From NCBI RefSeq assembly GCF_008152325.1, contig NZ_CP042243.1, positions 1 through 64,000 on the forward strand: DNA of 64,000 nucleotides, in the 5' to 3' direction. Below the pieces are notes generated by a model. It was not told where the DNA came from. It was given only the letters and a program-made list of their open reading frames with translations, and did not search any database. The DNA comes from Crassaminicella thermophila (GTDB taxonomy: Bacteria > Bacillota > Clostridia > Peptostreptococcales > Thermotaleaceae). This document shows, piece by piece, positions 47,361 to 57,519 of the stretch. Positions within the stretch are counted from its first letter, which is position 1. Each line of letters opens with the position of its first letter. Both the position numbers and the translations under genes were made by a program.

Positions 47361-47855
47361 ATGGAACAAAATTATGAGCTTACTACGAGGAGATATTTTT
47401 TTGAGCTTGGAAAGCTTTTTTTAAAATCTATAGTAGCATATTGCTTAAATAGAGATGATCAGCTTGAAAAATTATATTATCGTACAATGGATATACATAT
47501 AGAATACATTGAAAAATACTATGATGAAGAAGAAAAGGAAGAACGATTTAAAGAAAGAATTTATGAATTATTAGATTTAATTGCTTTAAGGGAGCAAAAT
47601 AATATCTTAAAAATAAAGGATAGAATATATAAAGGAATAAAACTAAGAGAAAACATTATAGATGATATGTATATAGAGTTATGGTTAATTAATAAGGACT
47701 TATATTTATATATATTTGAAAAATGTAAAAGGGAAGAAATACTGCCTTTTTATATTGAAGATCCATATCTTATATGTCTTGATCAAGTATATTATGCATT
47801 AAGAAATAAAAGAGTAGAGGGACTTTTATCCCTTTTATATAAAAAAAGCGAATAA
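47361..47855 (+). CDS. Hypothetical helical protein
   Basis: I do not recognise this 164-residue protein. It is rich in Tyr, Glu, Lys and Leu (for example RRYFFELGKLFLKSIVAYCLNR and EKYYDEEEKEERFKERIYELL), cytoplasmic and predicted to be alpha-helical, with no membrane segment or known motif. GGGAGG is spaced for the ATG at 47361. It is divergent from the small minus-strand gene and is followed by the serS promoter and leader. Confidence 0.6.
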   Translation: MEQNYELTTRRYFFELGKLFLKSIVAYCLNRDDQLEKLYYRTMDIHIEYIEKYYDEEEKEERFKERIYELLDLIALREQNNILKIKDRIYKGIKLRENIIDDMYIELWLINKDLYLYIFEKCKREEILPFYIEDPYLICLDQVYYALRNKRVEGLLSLLYKKSE

Positions 47856-47868
47856 AAGAATAAAAATA

Positions 47869-47897
47869 TTGAAAAGCTATATGTAATATGTTAAAAT
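47869..47897 (+). promoter_or_regulatory. Sigma-A promoter for the serS T-box leader
   Basis: TTGAAA and TAAAAT with a 17-base spacer, overlapping the region just after the preceding gene. Confidence 0.7.
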
Positions 47898-47924
47898 ATC
47901 CTAAAAACAATAAAGGCAATGAAG

Positions 47925-48150
47925 GGAAATAGTAAATAATCAAATTTCTTTAGAGAGTCGGTGGTTGCTGAGAACCGATGAAATTTGTTATTGAATCCGT
48001 CCTGAAGTCGCGAGCTGAAATTCTAGTAAGCTTTGTCGGGTGCGACCGTTATATCGCAGTAAAGCGGACTGATTTTTTCAGCCAATAAGGGTGGCAACGC
48101 GGAAGCACAACCTTTCGTCCCTATTTAGGGATGGAGGGTTTTTATTTTTG
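47925..48150 (+). promoter_or_regulatory. T-box riboswitch (serine) upstream of serS
   Basis: The T-box core AAGGGTGGCAACGCGG is at 48087-48102 and is followed by the terminator CCTTTCGTCCCT.../...AGGGATGGAGGG with T-tract. In stem I, TTGAATCCGT places a UCC serine codon at 47996-47998 in the specifier position. Uncharged tRNA-Ser would switch on serS. The codon agrees with the gene controlled. Confidence 0.93.
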
Positions 48151-48151
48151 A

Positions 48152-49448
<1,297 letters not shown>

Positions 49449-49450
<2 letters not shown>

Positions 49451-49478
49451 TGGAGAGGCTAGTGCCTCTCTATTTTTA
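49449..49478. terminator. Terminator between serS and cotE
   Basis: GAGAGGC and GCCTCTC form the stem with TATTTTTAA after it; it serves serS and overlaps the 3' edge of convergent cotE. Confidence 0.75.
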
Positions 49479-50063
49479 ATCTACATCATCATCATCATGA
49501 TCATCTTCTAATAATGAATCAAATATAATGTCTTTTTCTTTCTCGTCTAAAGAATATGATAAAATATTTATTTTTGCTTCTCCCATAACTTCTACGCCTA
49601 ATTCATAAGCTACTTGAATAGCAATTGTAGGAAGCCCAGACTTGTTTACAATCATTGCGCCTTGAGATACTGGATTTTTGTTTATCCATGCAATGATACG
49701 CTTGTTGAAATAATCTTGTTGGTAATATTTTTCTCCTTCTAAGCTTTCAACCGGTATTACCTCAGAGAATTTTGAATAGCTTTTAGATACATTTGTATCT
49801 CCATTTGCTTCATACCATACATGTACTTCAAATTCTCCATTGATTCTGATATTGATATTGTCATCTGAAAATTCTTCGAATTTACTTCCGTTTATTTCAG
49901 CATTTGTTACTGCACAGCCTAAAATACGATCAGGTTCTACATTATCTTCAGAGCTTATATATACAGTAGTTTGACATGGATGTATGGCTCTTCCACAAAC
50001 TGCATTTGTAATAATTGTTCTCATGGTGCTCTTATAATTATCCTTATAACTTTTATTTTTCAT
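49476..50063 (-). CDS. cotE: Outer spore coat protein CotE
   Basis: CotE organises the outer coat of the spore. The 195-residue protein shows the family pattern REIIT/TIITNAVCGR near the N-terminus, RILGCAVTNAEI, the beta-rich stretch GEFEVHVWYEANGDTNVSKSYSKFSEVIPV, and an acidic C-terminal tail (EDDHDDDDVD) that is typical of CotE. GGGAGG precedes the ATG. A mother-cell sigma promoter was not clearly identified. It is divergent from a small acidic gene that begins a spore-coat cluster. Confidence 0.88.
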   Translation of the reverse strand: MKNKSYKDNYKSTMRTIITNAVCGRAIHPCQTTVYISSEDNVEPDRILGCAVTNAEINGSKFEEFSDDNINIRINGEFEVHVWYEANGDTNVSKSYSKFSEVIPVESLEGEKYYQQDYFNKRIIAWINKNPVSQGAMIVNKSGLPTIAIQVAYELGVEVMGEAKINILSYSLDEKEKDIIFDSLLEDDHDDDDVD

Positions 50064-50254
50064 GATCTCCCTCCCTTTCTTTTACGAATTTATAAGTATC
50101 TATTCTTATAATATTCTGTGGCTATAAAGATGTGCTATTATTCTCAATATTTTTTTAAAATTACTCTATTATATTAAAATCACAAATTAGGTGTATCACC
50201 TTTCTATCATATAGGAATATAATGTATTGAGTAAAAAAAAAGGAGGGAAACTTA

Positions 50255-50497
50255 GTGAGATATAGAGAAAAATTTGAAGGAAATAGGGAAGAAATTTATG
50301 AGCAATTAAAGGAAACTGTTACAAATTTATTTAAGGGAAATCTTAGGGTAGAAGAGGCTAGTGTAAGAATTCCAAAGGATAAACTTCTTGAGTATAAAGT
50401 AAAATATGAAGATACTCCAGCTGAAGGACAATTATCTATAAAAATAACTTGGACTTATATTGAAGAACCAGAAGAGGAAGTAGATGAAGAATTCTAG
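50255..50497 (+). CDS. Small acidic hypothetical protein
   Basis: This 80-residue protein ends in EEPEEEVDEEF and is otherwise a compact alpha/beta sequence (EIYEQLKETVTNLFKG, RIPKDKLLEYKVKYED). I do not recognise the family. AAGGAGGG precedes a GTG start. It lies between cotE and cotS-like genes, so a spore-related role is plausible but not shown. A hairpin follows it. Confidence 0.6.
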   Translation: MRYREKFEGNREEIYEQLKETVTNLFKGNLRVEEASVRIPKDKLLEYKVKYEDTPAEGQLSIKITWTYIEEPEEEVDEEF

Positions 50498-50507
50498 AAA
50501 TTATAGT

Positions 50508-50540
50508 AAAAATAGGGGGAGCAATCCCCCTATTATTTTA
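50508..50540 (+). terminator. Hairpin terminator before the CotS-like genes
   Basis: AATAGGGGG and CCCCCTATT form a stem around AGCAAT, followed by ATTTTA, immediately before the next ribosome binding site. Being so close to the next start, it may also attenuate read-through. Confidence 0.65.
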
Positions 50541-50553
50541 AGGAGGAAAGATG

Positions 50554-51585
50554 ATGGATAATTCTATCATGAAAGAGATAAAAACTGTATTAAAAGAATA
50601 TGATATAACTGTTTTAAATATAAAAACAGAATCTTACAAAGGGAAAAAAGGTGTGTGGTGGATTAAAACACAAAAGGATTATAAGATTTTAAAAAAACAG
50701 GCTTATTCAGATAAGACATTAGAATTTATTATTGCAGCTATGGAACATCTTGTGAAAAATGGAATATATATACCTAAAATTATAAAAACAAAAAAAGGAG
50801 ATTCATATGTTTTATTAAATGAAACTCCTTATTTACTCAGTGAAGCAATTAATGGAAAAACCTTAAATTATAATAGCTCTGAAAATATAAAAAAAATAGT
50901 TACGGAGCTTGCTAATTTTCATAGAGCATCTGTAGGATTTGTTCCACCAAAGGGGTGTAAAGTAAGAACTCATTTGGGAAGATGGATAGAAAAATATGAA
51001 AAGGAAGTAGAAAAATTAAAAAATTACTATGATATAGAATGTAAGAAAGAAATTCATTCAGCTTTTGGGGAAGAAATATTAAAAGAATTTCCATACTTTT
51101 ATAAAAGAATGAAAAAAGCCATAGATGGATTTAATAAGTCAGAATATCATAAATGGGTAGAAGAGGTTAAGAAGGAAGGCTGTTTATGCCATCAAGATTT
51201 TACAGCAGGAAATCTTATTTTTACTGATAAAAATGAAATATATGTACTAGATTTAGACTCTATAACTATTGATATACCCCTTCGAGATATTAGGAAAATT
51301 TTAAATAAAATCATGAAGAGAAAGAAAAAATGGGATTTGACTTTAGTAAGAGATATTTTGAAATGGTACCATATGAAAAATCCTTTAAAAGAATACCAAT
51401 GGCAGGTTCTTAAGCCTACGTTGACATATCCTCATCTATTTTCAGGGATTATGGGTAAATATTATGAAAAAAGAGAAAAAACTTGGACAGAGGAAAAATA
51501 TTTAAGAAGATTAAAAGAAATGATTCAAATTGATAAATCTTTGGATAAAGTTATTGAGAATTTCAATAAAATTCTTCCATTATGA
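50554..51585 (+). CDS. CotS family spore coat protein (kinase-like fold), first copy
   Basis: The 343-residue protein belongs to the CotS/CotI group, which resembles aminoglycoside phosphotransferases. The catalytic-loop-like CLCHQDFTAGNLIF and the metal-binding-like IYVLDLDSITID are present, so kinase activity is possible. In Bacillus these proteins are part of the spore coat. AGGAGG is spaced for the second of two adjacent ATG codons. A second CotS-type gene and a glycosyltransferase follow in the same direction. Confidence 0.85.
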   Translation: MDNSIMKEIKTVLKEYDITVLNIKTESYKGKKGVWWIKTQKDYKILKKQAYSDKTLEFIIAAMEHLVKNGIYIPKIIKTKKGDSYVLLNETPYLLSEAINGKTLNYNSSENIKKIVTELANFHRASVGFVPPKGCKVRTHLGRWIEKYEKEVEKLKNYYDIECKKEIHSAFGEEILKEFPYFYKRMKKAIDGFNKSEYHKWVEEVKKEGCLCHQDFTAGNLIFTDKNEIYVLDLDSITIDIPLRDIRKILNKIMKRKKKWDLTLVRDILKWYHMKNPLKEYQWQVLKPTLTYPHLFSGIMGKYYEKREKTWTEEKYLRRLKEMIQIDKSLDKVIENFNKILPL

Positions 51586-51601
51586 TGAAGGAGGAATACT
51601 T

Positions 51602-52609
51602 GTGAAGAAAGGAAATAATACAGAGTTAAAAGAATTGGCAAAATCAGTACTAAAAAATTATAATATCATTCCAGATGATTTGAATATTATTCAAAATAAT
51701 GGATTAAAGACATTATGGAAGGTTACACATAATCAACAAAATAAGTGCTTAAAGAGATTAAAACATGAAAAAGATAAAGCTTTGTTTACAGTAAATGCTC
51801 AAATATATATTTGGAATAAAGGAGGAAAAGTTCCAAAGGTTTATTTAAATGATAAAAAAGAACCTATTACAGAGTATAATGGACAATTATTTGTATTGTA
51901 TGAATGGATAGATGGGAAAGATTTATATTTTAACAAAAGTAAAGATTTGAGTATTGCATTAGAAGGTTTAGCCAAATTTCATGTAGCTTCTAAAGGGTAT
52001 AAAGCACCATTAGGTGCTAAGATTTCATCAAAGCTAGGAAGATGGCCTAGTCAATATGAATCTATGAAAAATAGAATGCTAAAATGGAAGGAGCAGGCTA
52101 AACAAAATCCTAAAAATAAAGCTTATTCGGCTTATTTAAAATCAATTGATACTATTATAGCTATTGCAGATAAAGCATTGAATGATCTAAAGAAATCTCC
52201 TTATAATACTTTAACAGATATAGCTTTAGAAGAATCTTCGTTATGCCATCAGGATTATGGAAAGGGAAATGTATTGCTTTTAGGAAATGATGCATATGTA
52301 ATAGATCTAGATGGATTAACTTATGATTTGGTTATTAGGGATTTAAGAAAGATTATAGGAAAGCGTATTGAAAAGGGTGGAAAATGGGATAAAGGTGTTA
52401 TAGAAACTATCATAAAATATTATGAAAAGGGAAATAAATTGACAGAAGATGAGAGAGAAATTTTAAAGATTGATTTACTATTTCCCCATTGGTTTTTTGC
52501 AAAAGTAAAAAATATTTTCAAAAAGAATAAAACACTCAATCCTTATGAAATATTAAAAATTGCACAATTAGAGAAAAGTAAAGAGATTGTTTTAAAAGAT
52601 CTATTTTAA
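51602..52609 (+). CDS. CotS family spore coat protein (kinase-like fold), second copy
   Basis: This paralogue of the upstream gene is 335 residues long, with SLCHQDYGKGNVLLL and AYVIDLDGLTYDLVIRDLRK as the kinase-like catalytic and metal motifs. GAAGGAGG is spaced for the GTG at 51602; the reading frame is open further back into the previous gene, but that part is not needed. The copies have clearly diverged. It is followed 12 bases later by a glycosyltransferase gene, as in cotS-cotSA type clusters. Confidence 0.86.
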   Translation: MKKGNNTELKELAKSVLKNYNIIPDDLNIIQNNGLKTLWKVTHNQQNKCLKRLKHEKDKALFTVNAQIYIWNKGGKVPKVYLNDKKEPITEYNGQLFVLYEWIDGKDLYFNKSKDLSIALEGLAKFHVASKGYKAPLGAKISSKLGRWPSQYESMKNRMLKWKEQAKQNPKNKAYSAYLKSIDTIIAIADKALNDLKKSPYNTLTDIALEESSLCHQDYGKGNVLLLGNDAYVIDLDGLTYDLVIRDLRKIIGKRIEKGGKWDKGVIETIIKYYEKGNKLTEDEREILKIDLLFPHWFFAKVKNIFKKNKTLNPYEILKIAQLEKSKEIVLKDLF

Positions 52610-52621
52610 AGGGGGATTTAT

Positions 52622-53761
52622 GTGAAGATAGCAATGATTTGTACAGAAAAGCTACCAGTTCCCCCTATTTTAGGGGGAGCTATTCAAATATATATTAATG
52701 CCTTATTACCTATTTTATCGAAGCATCATGAAATTACACTTTTTAGTCTTTATAATAGCAAATTACCTAGTAGAGAAAAGAAAGGAAATATAAGACATAT
52801 TCGTGTATTGGGGAAAACAGCAGATCAATATATTAATAATATTAAAAATGAAATTTCAAAAGAGAAATTTGATTTAATTCATGTATTTAATAGACCCCTT
52901 TGGGTGCTTCGTATAATGGATGTTGCAAAAGATAGTACCATAAGTCTTAGTCTTCATAACGAAATGTTTTCTCCTAAAAAAATTAATAAAGCTAGAGCAC
53001 AAAAGTGTATAGATAGAGTAAGCTTTATTAGTACAGTGAGCAAATTTATTGCTGATGATGTAGCAAGTATGTATCCTTCTGCGAAGGATAAATTATATCC
53101 AGTTTATTCTGCTGTAGATCTAAACAGAATAAAGCCTTTTTGGGATGAAAGTATAATAGAAGAAAGAAAATCATTAAGAAGACAATATGGATTAGAAAAT
53201 CATAAAATAATTCTTTCAGTAGGAAGATTATCAAAGAAAAAAGGTAGTCATATTATTTTAAAAGCTATGGAGAAAGTAATGAATACTTATTCAAATACAG
53301 CACTAGTTTTTGTAGGAAGTAAGTGGTATGGAAGTAATGCAACAGATGATTATGTAAAAAAAGTACAGGAATTTTCTAAGAGGCTAAAAGGTTCCGTAAT
53401 TTTCACAGGATTTTTAGTCCCTGATGAAGTGCCAAAATATTATAATATGGGAGACATATTTGTATGCGCATCTCAATGGAGGGAACCATTAGCTCGTGTT
53501 CACTATGAAGCTATGGCGGCAGGGCTTCCGATTATTACTACTGATCGTGGTGGAAATGCAGAAGTAATAGAAGAAAATATTAATGGAATAAGTATTAAAG
53601 AATATAATAATCCAGATATAATGGCACAAAAAATTATTTATCTTTTAGAAAATGAAAAAATAGCACTTAATATGGGAAAAATGGGAAGAAAGTTTGCAGA
53701 AGAAAAGTATCATTGGGAGAGAGTAGCATCTGATTTATTAAAGCTTTTTAAAACTGTATAG
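52622..53761 (+). CDS. Glycosyltransferase family 4 protein (CotSA-like)
   Basis: The 379-residue protein has the GT-B fold of family 4: an N-terminal acceptor half (KLPVPPILGGAIQIYINALLPIL) and a donor-binding C-terminal half with SVGRLSKKKGSHIILKAME and EPLARVHYEAMAAGLPIITTDRGGNAEVI. CotSA of Bacillus is the coat-located relative next to cotS, so glycosylation of a coat component is a reasonable inference. AAAGGGGG precedes the GTG start. A terminator follows. Confidence 0.88.
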   Translation: MKIAMICTEKLPVPPILGGAIQIYINALLPILSKHHEITLFSLYNSKLPSREKKGNIRHIRVLGKTADQYINNIKNEISKEKFDLIHVFNRPLWVLRIMDVAKDSTISLSLHNEMFSPKKINKARAQKCIDRVSFISTVSKFIADDVASMYPSAKDKLYPVYSAVDLNRIKPFWDESIIEERKSLRRQYGLENHKIILSVGRLSKKKGSHIILKAMEKVMNTYSNTALVFVGSKWYGSNATDDYVKKVQEFSKRLKGSVIFTGFLVPDEVPKYYNMGDIFVCASQWREPLARVHYEAMAAGLPIITTDRGGNAEVIEENINGISIKEYNNPDIMAQKIIYLLENEKIALNMGKMGRKFAEEKYHWERVASDLLKLFKTV

Positions 53762-53767
53762 CTATAT

Positions 53768-53798
53768 AAAAAATACTGCTAATTAAGCAGTATTTTTA
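53768..53798. terminator. Bidirectional terminator
   Basis: AAAATACTGCTTAATT-type stem: AATACTGC pairs with GCAGTATT around TAATTAA, followed by TTTA. It serves two convergent genes. Confidence 0.8.
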
Positions 53799-55094
53799 TA
53801 TAGATCCTTTTCCAATTGAATAATAGTTTATGTTATATTCTTTCATTTTTTCTAAATCAAATATATTTCTGCCATCAATAATCATTGGAATTTTCATTTT
53901 TGTTTTAAGAATATTTAAGTCAATTGTTAAAAATTCATCCCAATCTGTACATATAATTGTACATATTGAATCTATTAAACTATCGTATAAATTATCACAA
54001 CAGTTTATATAAGGAAATATTTTTTTTATTTCATTTGTAGCCATTGGATCATAGCATTTTATAATAGCTCCTTTTTTTATTAGTTCTTTTATAATATAAA
54101 TGGAAGGAGATTCTCGAATATCATCTGTGTTGGCTTTAAAGGTAAGACCTAAGATTGATACAATTTTACCTTTTATATCCTTATATTTTTCTAGGAGTAT
54201 GTGTACAGGAAGTATTCTTTGATTTTCATTTACTTTTATAGCACTTTTTACAATTTGAAAATCACATTCATATTTTTCTCCTATTTTTATGAGTGCTTTT
54301 GTATCTTTTGGGAAACAGGATCCTCCAAATCCAATGCCGGCCTTTAGAAATTTAGGAGAGATTCTATTATCTAATCCTAAAGCGTAAGCAATGGTATCGA
54401 TATTTGCGCCTACTTTATTACAAAGATTTGCTAGTTCGTTTATAAAAGAAATTTTTGTTGCTAAAAAGGAATTAGAAGCATATTTTATTAGTTCAGCTGT
54501 CTCAGGCGTTGTAAAGATCATTTTTATTTTAAATGGTTCATATAATTTTTCAATCATTTTTTTAGCTTTTTCAGAATCAAAACCAATCACAATTCTATCT
54601 CCATTGAAAAAATCGTATATTGCTTTTCCTTCCCTTAAAAATTCAGGATTAGAAATAACATCAAAATTTTCTTTAGAAACACCCATTTTGAGAAGTAGTT
54701 TTTTTACATATTTTTGTGTACCAACTGGGACAGTGCTTTTATTCACAATGATCTTATAGCTTTGAATAAAGTTAGAAATTTGAGAAACTACTTCATTTAT
54801 TTGGCTCATATCTACATCACCATCATCCTTAGAAGGTGTTCCTACTGCAATAAAAATGATATCTGACTGTGTAATACCTTTTTTAAGATTATTGGTAAAT
54901 ATAACATTTTTATTATTTAAACATTCATTAAGCAATTCTTTAAGACCTTCTTCAAATATTGGTGGAATTCCTTTGTTTAGTTTATGAATCTTTTTTATGT
55001 TTTTTTCAACGCATATAACATGATTTCCCATTTTTGCAAAAGCTAATGATGTAATTAATCCTACATAACCAGCTCCTATGACACATATATTCAT
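53796..55094 (-). CDS. UDP-glucose/GDP-mannose dehydrogenase family protein (UDP-glucose 6-dehydrogenase)
   Basis: This enzyme oxidises UDP-glucose to UDP-glucuronate with NAD. The Rossmann motif GAGYVGLITSLAFAKMG is at the N-terminus, STVPVGT near 120-126, and the catalytic Cys260 is in GIGFGGSCFPKDTKAL; the C-terminal LGLTFKANTDDIRESPS block completes it. The 432-residue length is normal. AAGGTGATC precedes the ATG on the minus strand. It faces the spore-coat glycosyltransferase gene, so its product may feed coat or envelope glycans; that link is inference. Confidence 0.93.
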   Translation of the reverse strand: MNICVIGAGYVGLITSLAFAKMGNHVICVEKNIKKIHKLNKGIPPIFEEGLKELLNECLNNKNVIFTNNLKKGITQSDIIFIAVGTPSKDDGDVDMSQINEVVSQISNFIQSYKIIVNKSTVPVGTQKYVKKLLLKMGVSKENFDVISNPEFLREGKAIYDFFNGDRIVIGFDSEKAKKMIEKLYEPFKIKMIFTTPETAELIKYASNSFLATKISFINELANLCNKVGANIDTIAYALGLDNRISPKFLKAGIGFGGSCFPKDTKALIKIGEKYECDFQIVKSAIKVNENQRILPVHILLEKYKDIKGKIVSILGLTFKANTDDIRESPSIYIIKELIKKGAIIKCYDPMATNEIKKIFPYINCCDNLYDSLIDSICTIICTDWDEFLTIDLNILKTKMKIPMIIDGRNIFDLEKMKEYNINYYSIGKGSI

Positions 55095-55280
55095 ATGATC
55101 ACCTTCTTTTTCAATAGTTAGACTTTTTAATACATTATATGGAAAACAATTCTATCGGTGATAACTTACATTTTACGTGATGAAAAAATTTTTAAATAAT
55201 TTTACCGTTTGATTTTTCTTGAATACTTTGATAAATTAATTATTAGATACTCAAATACCCAAGAGAGAGGGGTGAGCTAT

Positions 55281-56387
55281 GTGCGTCTAGTTCCAATAGG
55301 AGTTGTAAAAGAAGGAACATATCTAGCACAAACCTTGTACAATGAAAGAGGTCAAATTTTATTGGCAAAAGGTGTAAAACTTACCAGTGGATTAGTGAAA
55401 AGAATTAGGGATCATGGATTTTATTCTATTTATATAATTGATGAATATAGTCAAGGAGAATTAGACGATATTATAAAGCCACAGATTAGGCAAAAAGCGA
55501 TTGCTACTGTTAGAGCTACATTAAATACATCTGCTGAGTTGGACAGTGATGATTTAAATACTTTTGAACGGAAAAAGCTTCAGAAGCAATCAGAACAGGA
55601 GTTAGCTAATATACAGGAGCTCGCAAAGCTAATTGTTGATGATATATTTACACAAAAAGATATTATGGTAAATCTTGTTGATATTAGAAGTGTGGATGGC
55701 TATACTTATAATCATAGTGTAAACTCTGCAATTTTATCTTTGGTATTAGGAATCGGATATGGCTTAAATAAAAATGATCTTTATGATTTGACAATGGGTG
55801 TAATGCTTCATGATATTGGGAAAATGTTTATACCAGATGAAATTTTAAATAAAAAGGGAAAATTCAAAGATGATGAATATGAAATAATGAAGGAGCATAC
55901 AACGAGGGGATTTAACTATTTAAGAGAAAATACGAATATGAGTACTAAAGTTAGAATTATTTCCTTGCAGCATCATGAGAAGGTAGATGGCAGTGGTTAT
56001 CCTTATGGCTTAAAGGATGAACAAATTTATATTTTATCTAAAGTAGCTGCTATTGCAGAAGTTTACGATGCACTTACATCAGGTAGGCCTTATAGAGATG
56101 CTATGTCACCTAATGAAGCTGTAGAGTATATAATGGGTTCTGGAGGAAGACATTTTAATATGGAGCTTGTGAAGGCTTTTGTAAAAAAAGTAAATCCATA
56201 TCCTGTAGGAACAATTGTATACTTAAGTAATAACAGTATAGCGGTTGTAGAAGAGATTAACAGTTTGTATATATTAAGACCGTTAGTTAGAGTGATAAAA
56301 CAAGATGGAAAAATTGTTGAGCCTTTTTTATGTGACTTAAAGAAGGAAAACAATATAGTAATAGAAGGAATATGTTATGAAGTATAA
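55281..56387 (+). CDS. HD-GYP domain phosphodiesterase
   Basis: HD-GYP proteins hydrolyse cyclic di-GMP. The 368-residue protein has an N-terminal stretch common in clostridial relatives (RLVPIGVVKEGTYLAQTLYNERGQILLAKG). The catalytic HD domain has MLHDIGK, LQHHEKVDGSGYP (the GYP motif) and DALTSGRPYRDA. GAGGGG spacing favours the GTG at 55281, which gives the family N-terminus; a GTG nine bases earlier is possible. It is a single gene between divergent ugd and a terminator, without a fused sensor domain. Confidence 0.92.
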   Translation: MRLVPIGVVKEGTYLAQTLYNERGQILLAKGVKLTSGLVKRIRDHGFYSIYIIDEYSQGELDDIIKPQIRQKAIATVRATLNTSAELDSDDLNTFERKKLQKQSEQELANIQELAKLIVDDIFTQKDIMVNLVDIRSVDGYTYNHSVNSAILSLVLGIGYGLNKNDLYDLTMGVMLHDIGKMFIPDEILNKKGKFKDDEYEIMKEHTTRGFNYLRENTNMSTKVRIISLQHHEKVDGSGYPYGLKDEQIYILSKVAAIAEVYDALTSGRPYRDAMSPNEAVEYIMGSGGRHFNMELVKAFVKKVNPYPVGTIVYLSNNSIAVVEEINSLYILRPLVRVIKQDGKIVEPFLCDLKKENNIVIEGICYEV

Positions 56388-56390
56388 ATA

Positions 56391-56436
56391 ATGGATAGCT
56401 AGCAACTTGATTATAAAGCTAGGCTATCCTTTTTAA
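56391..56436 (+). terminator. Terminator after the HD-GYP gene
   Basis: GGATAGCTAGC pairs imperfectly with GCTAGGCTATCC, followed by TTTTTAA. Confidence 0.75.
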
Positions 56437-56535
56437 TATAGTAAAAACAAAACTTGACTTACTAATTGATTCATGAGACGATTGAATAAGGAAAATGATT
56501 ACTTTAAATACAAATAAAGGATTATGGAGGGGAAA

Positions 56536-57459
56536 ATGGGAGGATTATTTAAAAATACAGATAAAAAAAGACGCTTGCTTGCAGATCTTTCATTGTTTTT
56601 AGTAGCGATTATTTGGGGTGGTGGATTTACTGTTGTGAAGGATACATTAGATAATATGACACCCCTTTATATGAACGGGATTCGTTTTATTTTAGCTTTT
56701 GTTGCAATGGCTATTCTATTTTGGGAAAAATTTATAAAAATAAATAAAAAAGATTTAATTTCAGGGGGGATTGTAGGGGTATTTTTGTTTGGAGGCTTTG
56801 TATCTCAAACTATAGGGCTTCAGTATACGACAGTAAGTAAATCAGCATTTTTGACAGGCACAAATGTTGTTATTGTTCCTTTTTTAGTATGGCTTATTAA
56901 TAAAAAACATCCTGATTGGTATGCAATGGCTGGAGCTTTTTTAGCTTCTGTAGGAATTGGACTGATTACATTGCAAGGAAGTTTTCACATTGGAATAGGA
57001 GATAGTCTTACCCTGCTTTGTGCATTACTTTTCGCAGCACATATAACCTCTGTTGGATATTTTGCAAAAGATATTGACCCTATTACTCTTGCTATGATAC
57101 AAATTGGAACAACAGGAATTATTAGTATTATGGGTGCATTTATTTTTGAGCCTGTACCTCAACTTAAAGGGAATATAGCAGATATATGTATTTCTATTAG
57201 TTATATGGCTTTTATAGCCACAATGGGAGCTCTTCTGATACAAAATGTAGCACAAAAACATACACTTTCTACCCATGCAGCGATAATATTATCACTAGAA
57301 TCCGTATTTGGAACTATATTTGGAGTAATACTTTTAGGGGATGTGTTAACTTTATCTATGATTATAGGTTGTTTACTTATATTTTGTGCTATTATAATTA
57401 CAGAAACTAAGCTTAGTTTTTTACTACCAAGAAAGAAAGAAGACGTAACAAACTTATAA
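56536..57459 (+). CDS. EamA family drug/metabolite transporter
   Basis: The 307-residue membrane protein has ten hydrophobic segments arranged as two EamA repeats; the first opens with ALIIWGGGFTVVKDT-like sequence (VAIIWGGGFTVVKDTLDNM) and the second ends before KLSFLLPRKKE. Members export amino acids, nucleosides or related metabolites; the substrate cannot be read. TGGAGGGG is spaced for the ATG at 56536; an ATG twelve bases upstream overlaps that site. Confidence 0.9.
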   Translation: MGGLFKNTDKKRRLLADLSLFLVAIIWGGGFTVVKDTLDNMTPLYMNGIRFILAFVAMAILFWEKFIKINKKDLISGGIVGVFLFGGFVSQTIGLQYTTVSKSAFLTGTNVVIVPFLVWLINKKHPDWYAMAGAFLASVGIGLITLQGSFHIGIGDSLTLLCALLFAAHITSVGYFAKDIDPITLAMIQIGTTGIISIMGAFIFEPVPQLKGNIADICISISYMAFIATMGALLIQNVAQKHTLSTHAAIILSLESVFGTIFGVILLGDVLTLSMIIGCLLIFCAIIITETKLSFLLPRKKEDVTNL

Positions 57460-57519
57460 GCTTCTACATATTATATTATTGGACATATTTAAATAATTAT
57501 ATAGGAGGTTATAAGTTGC

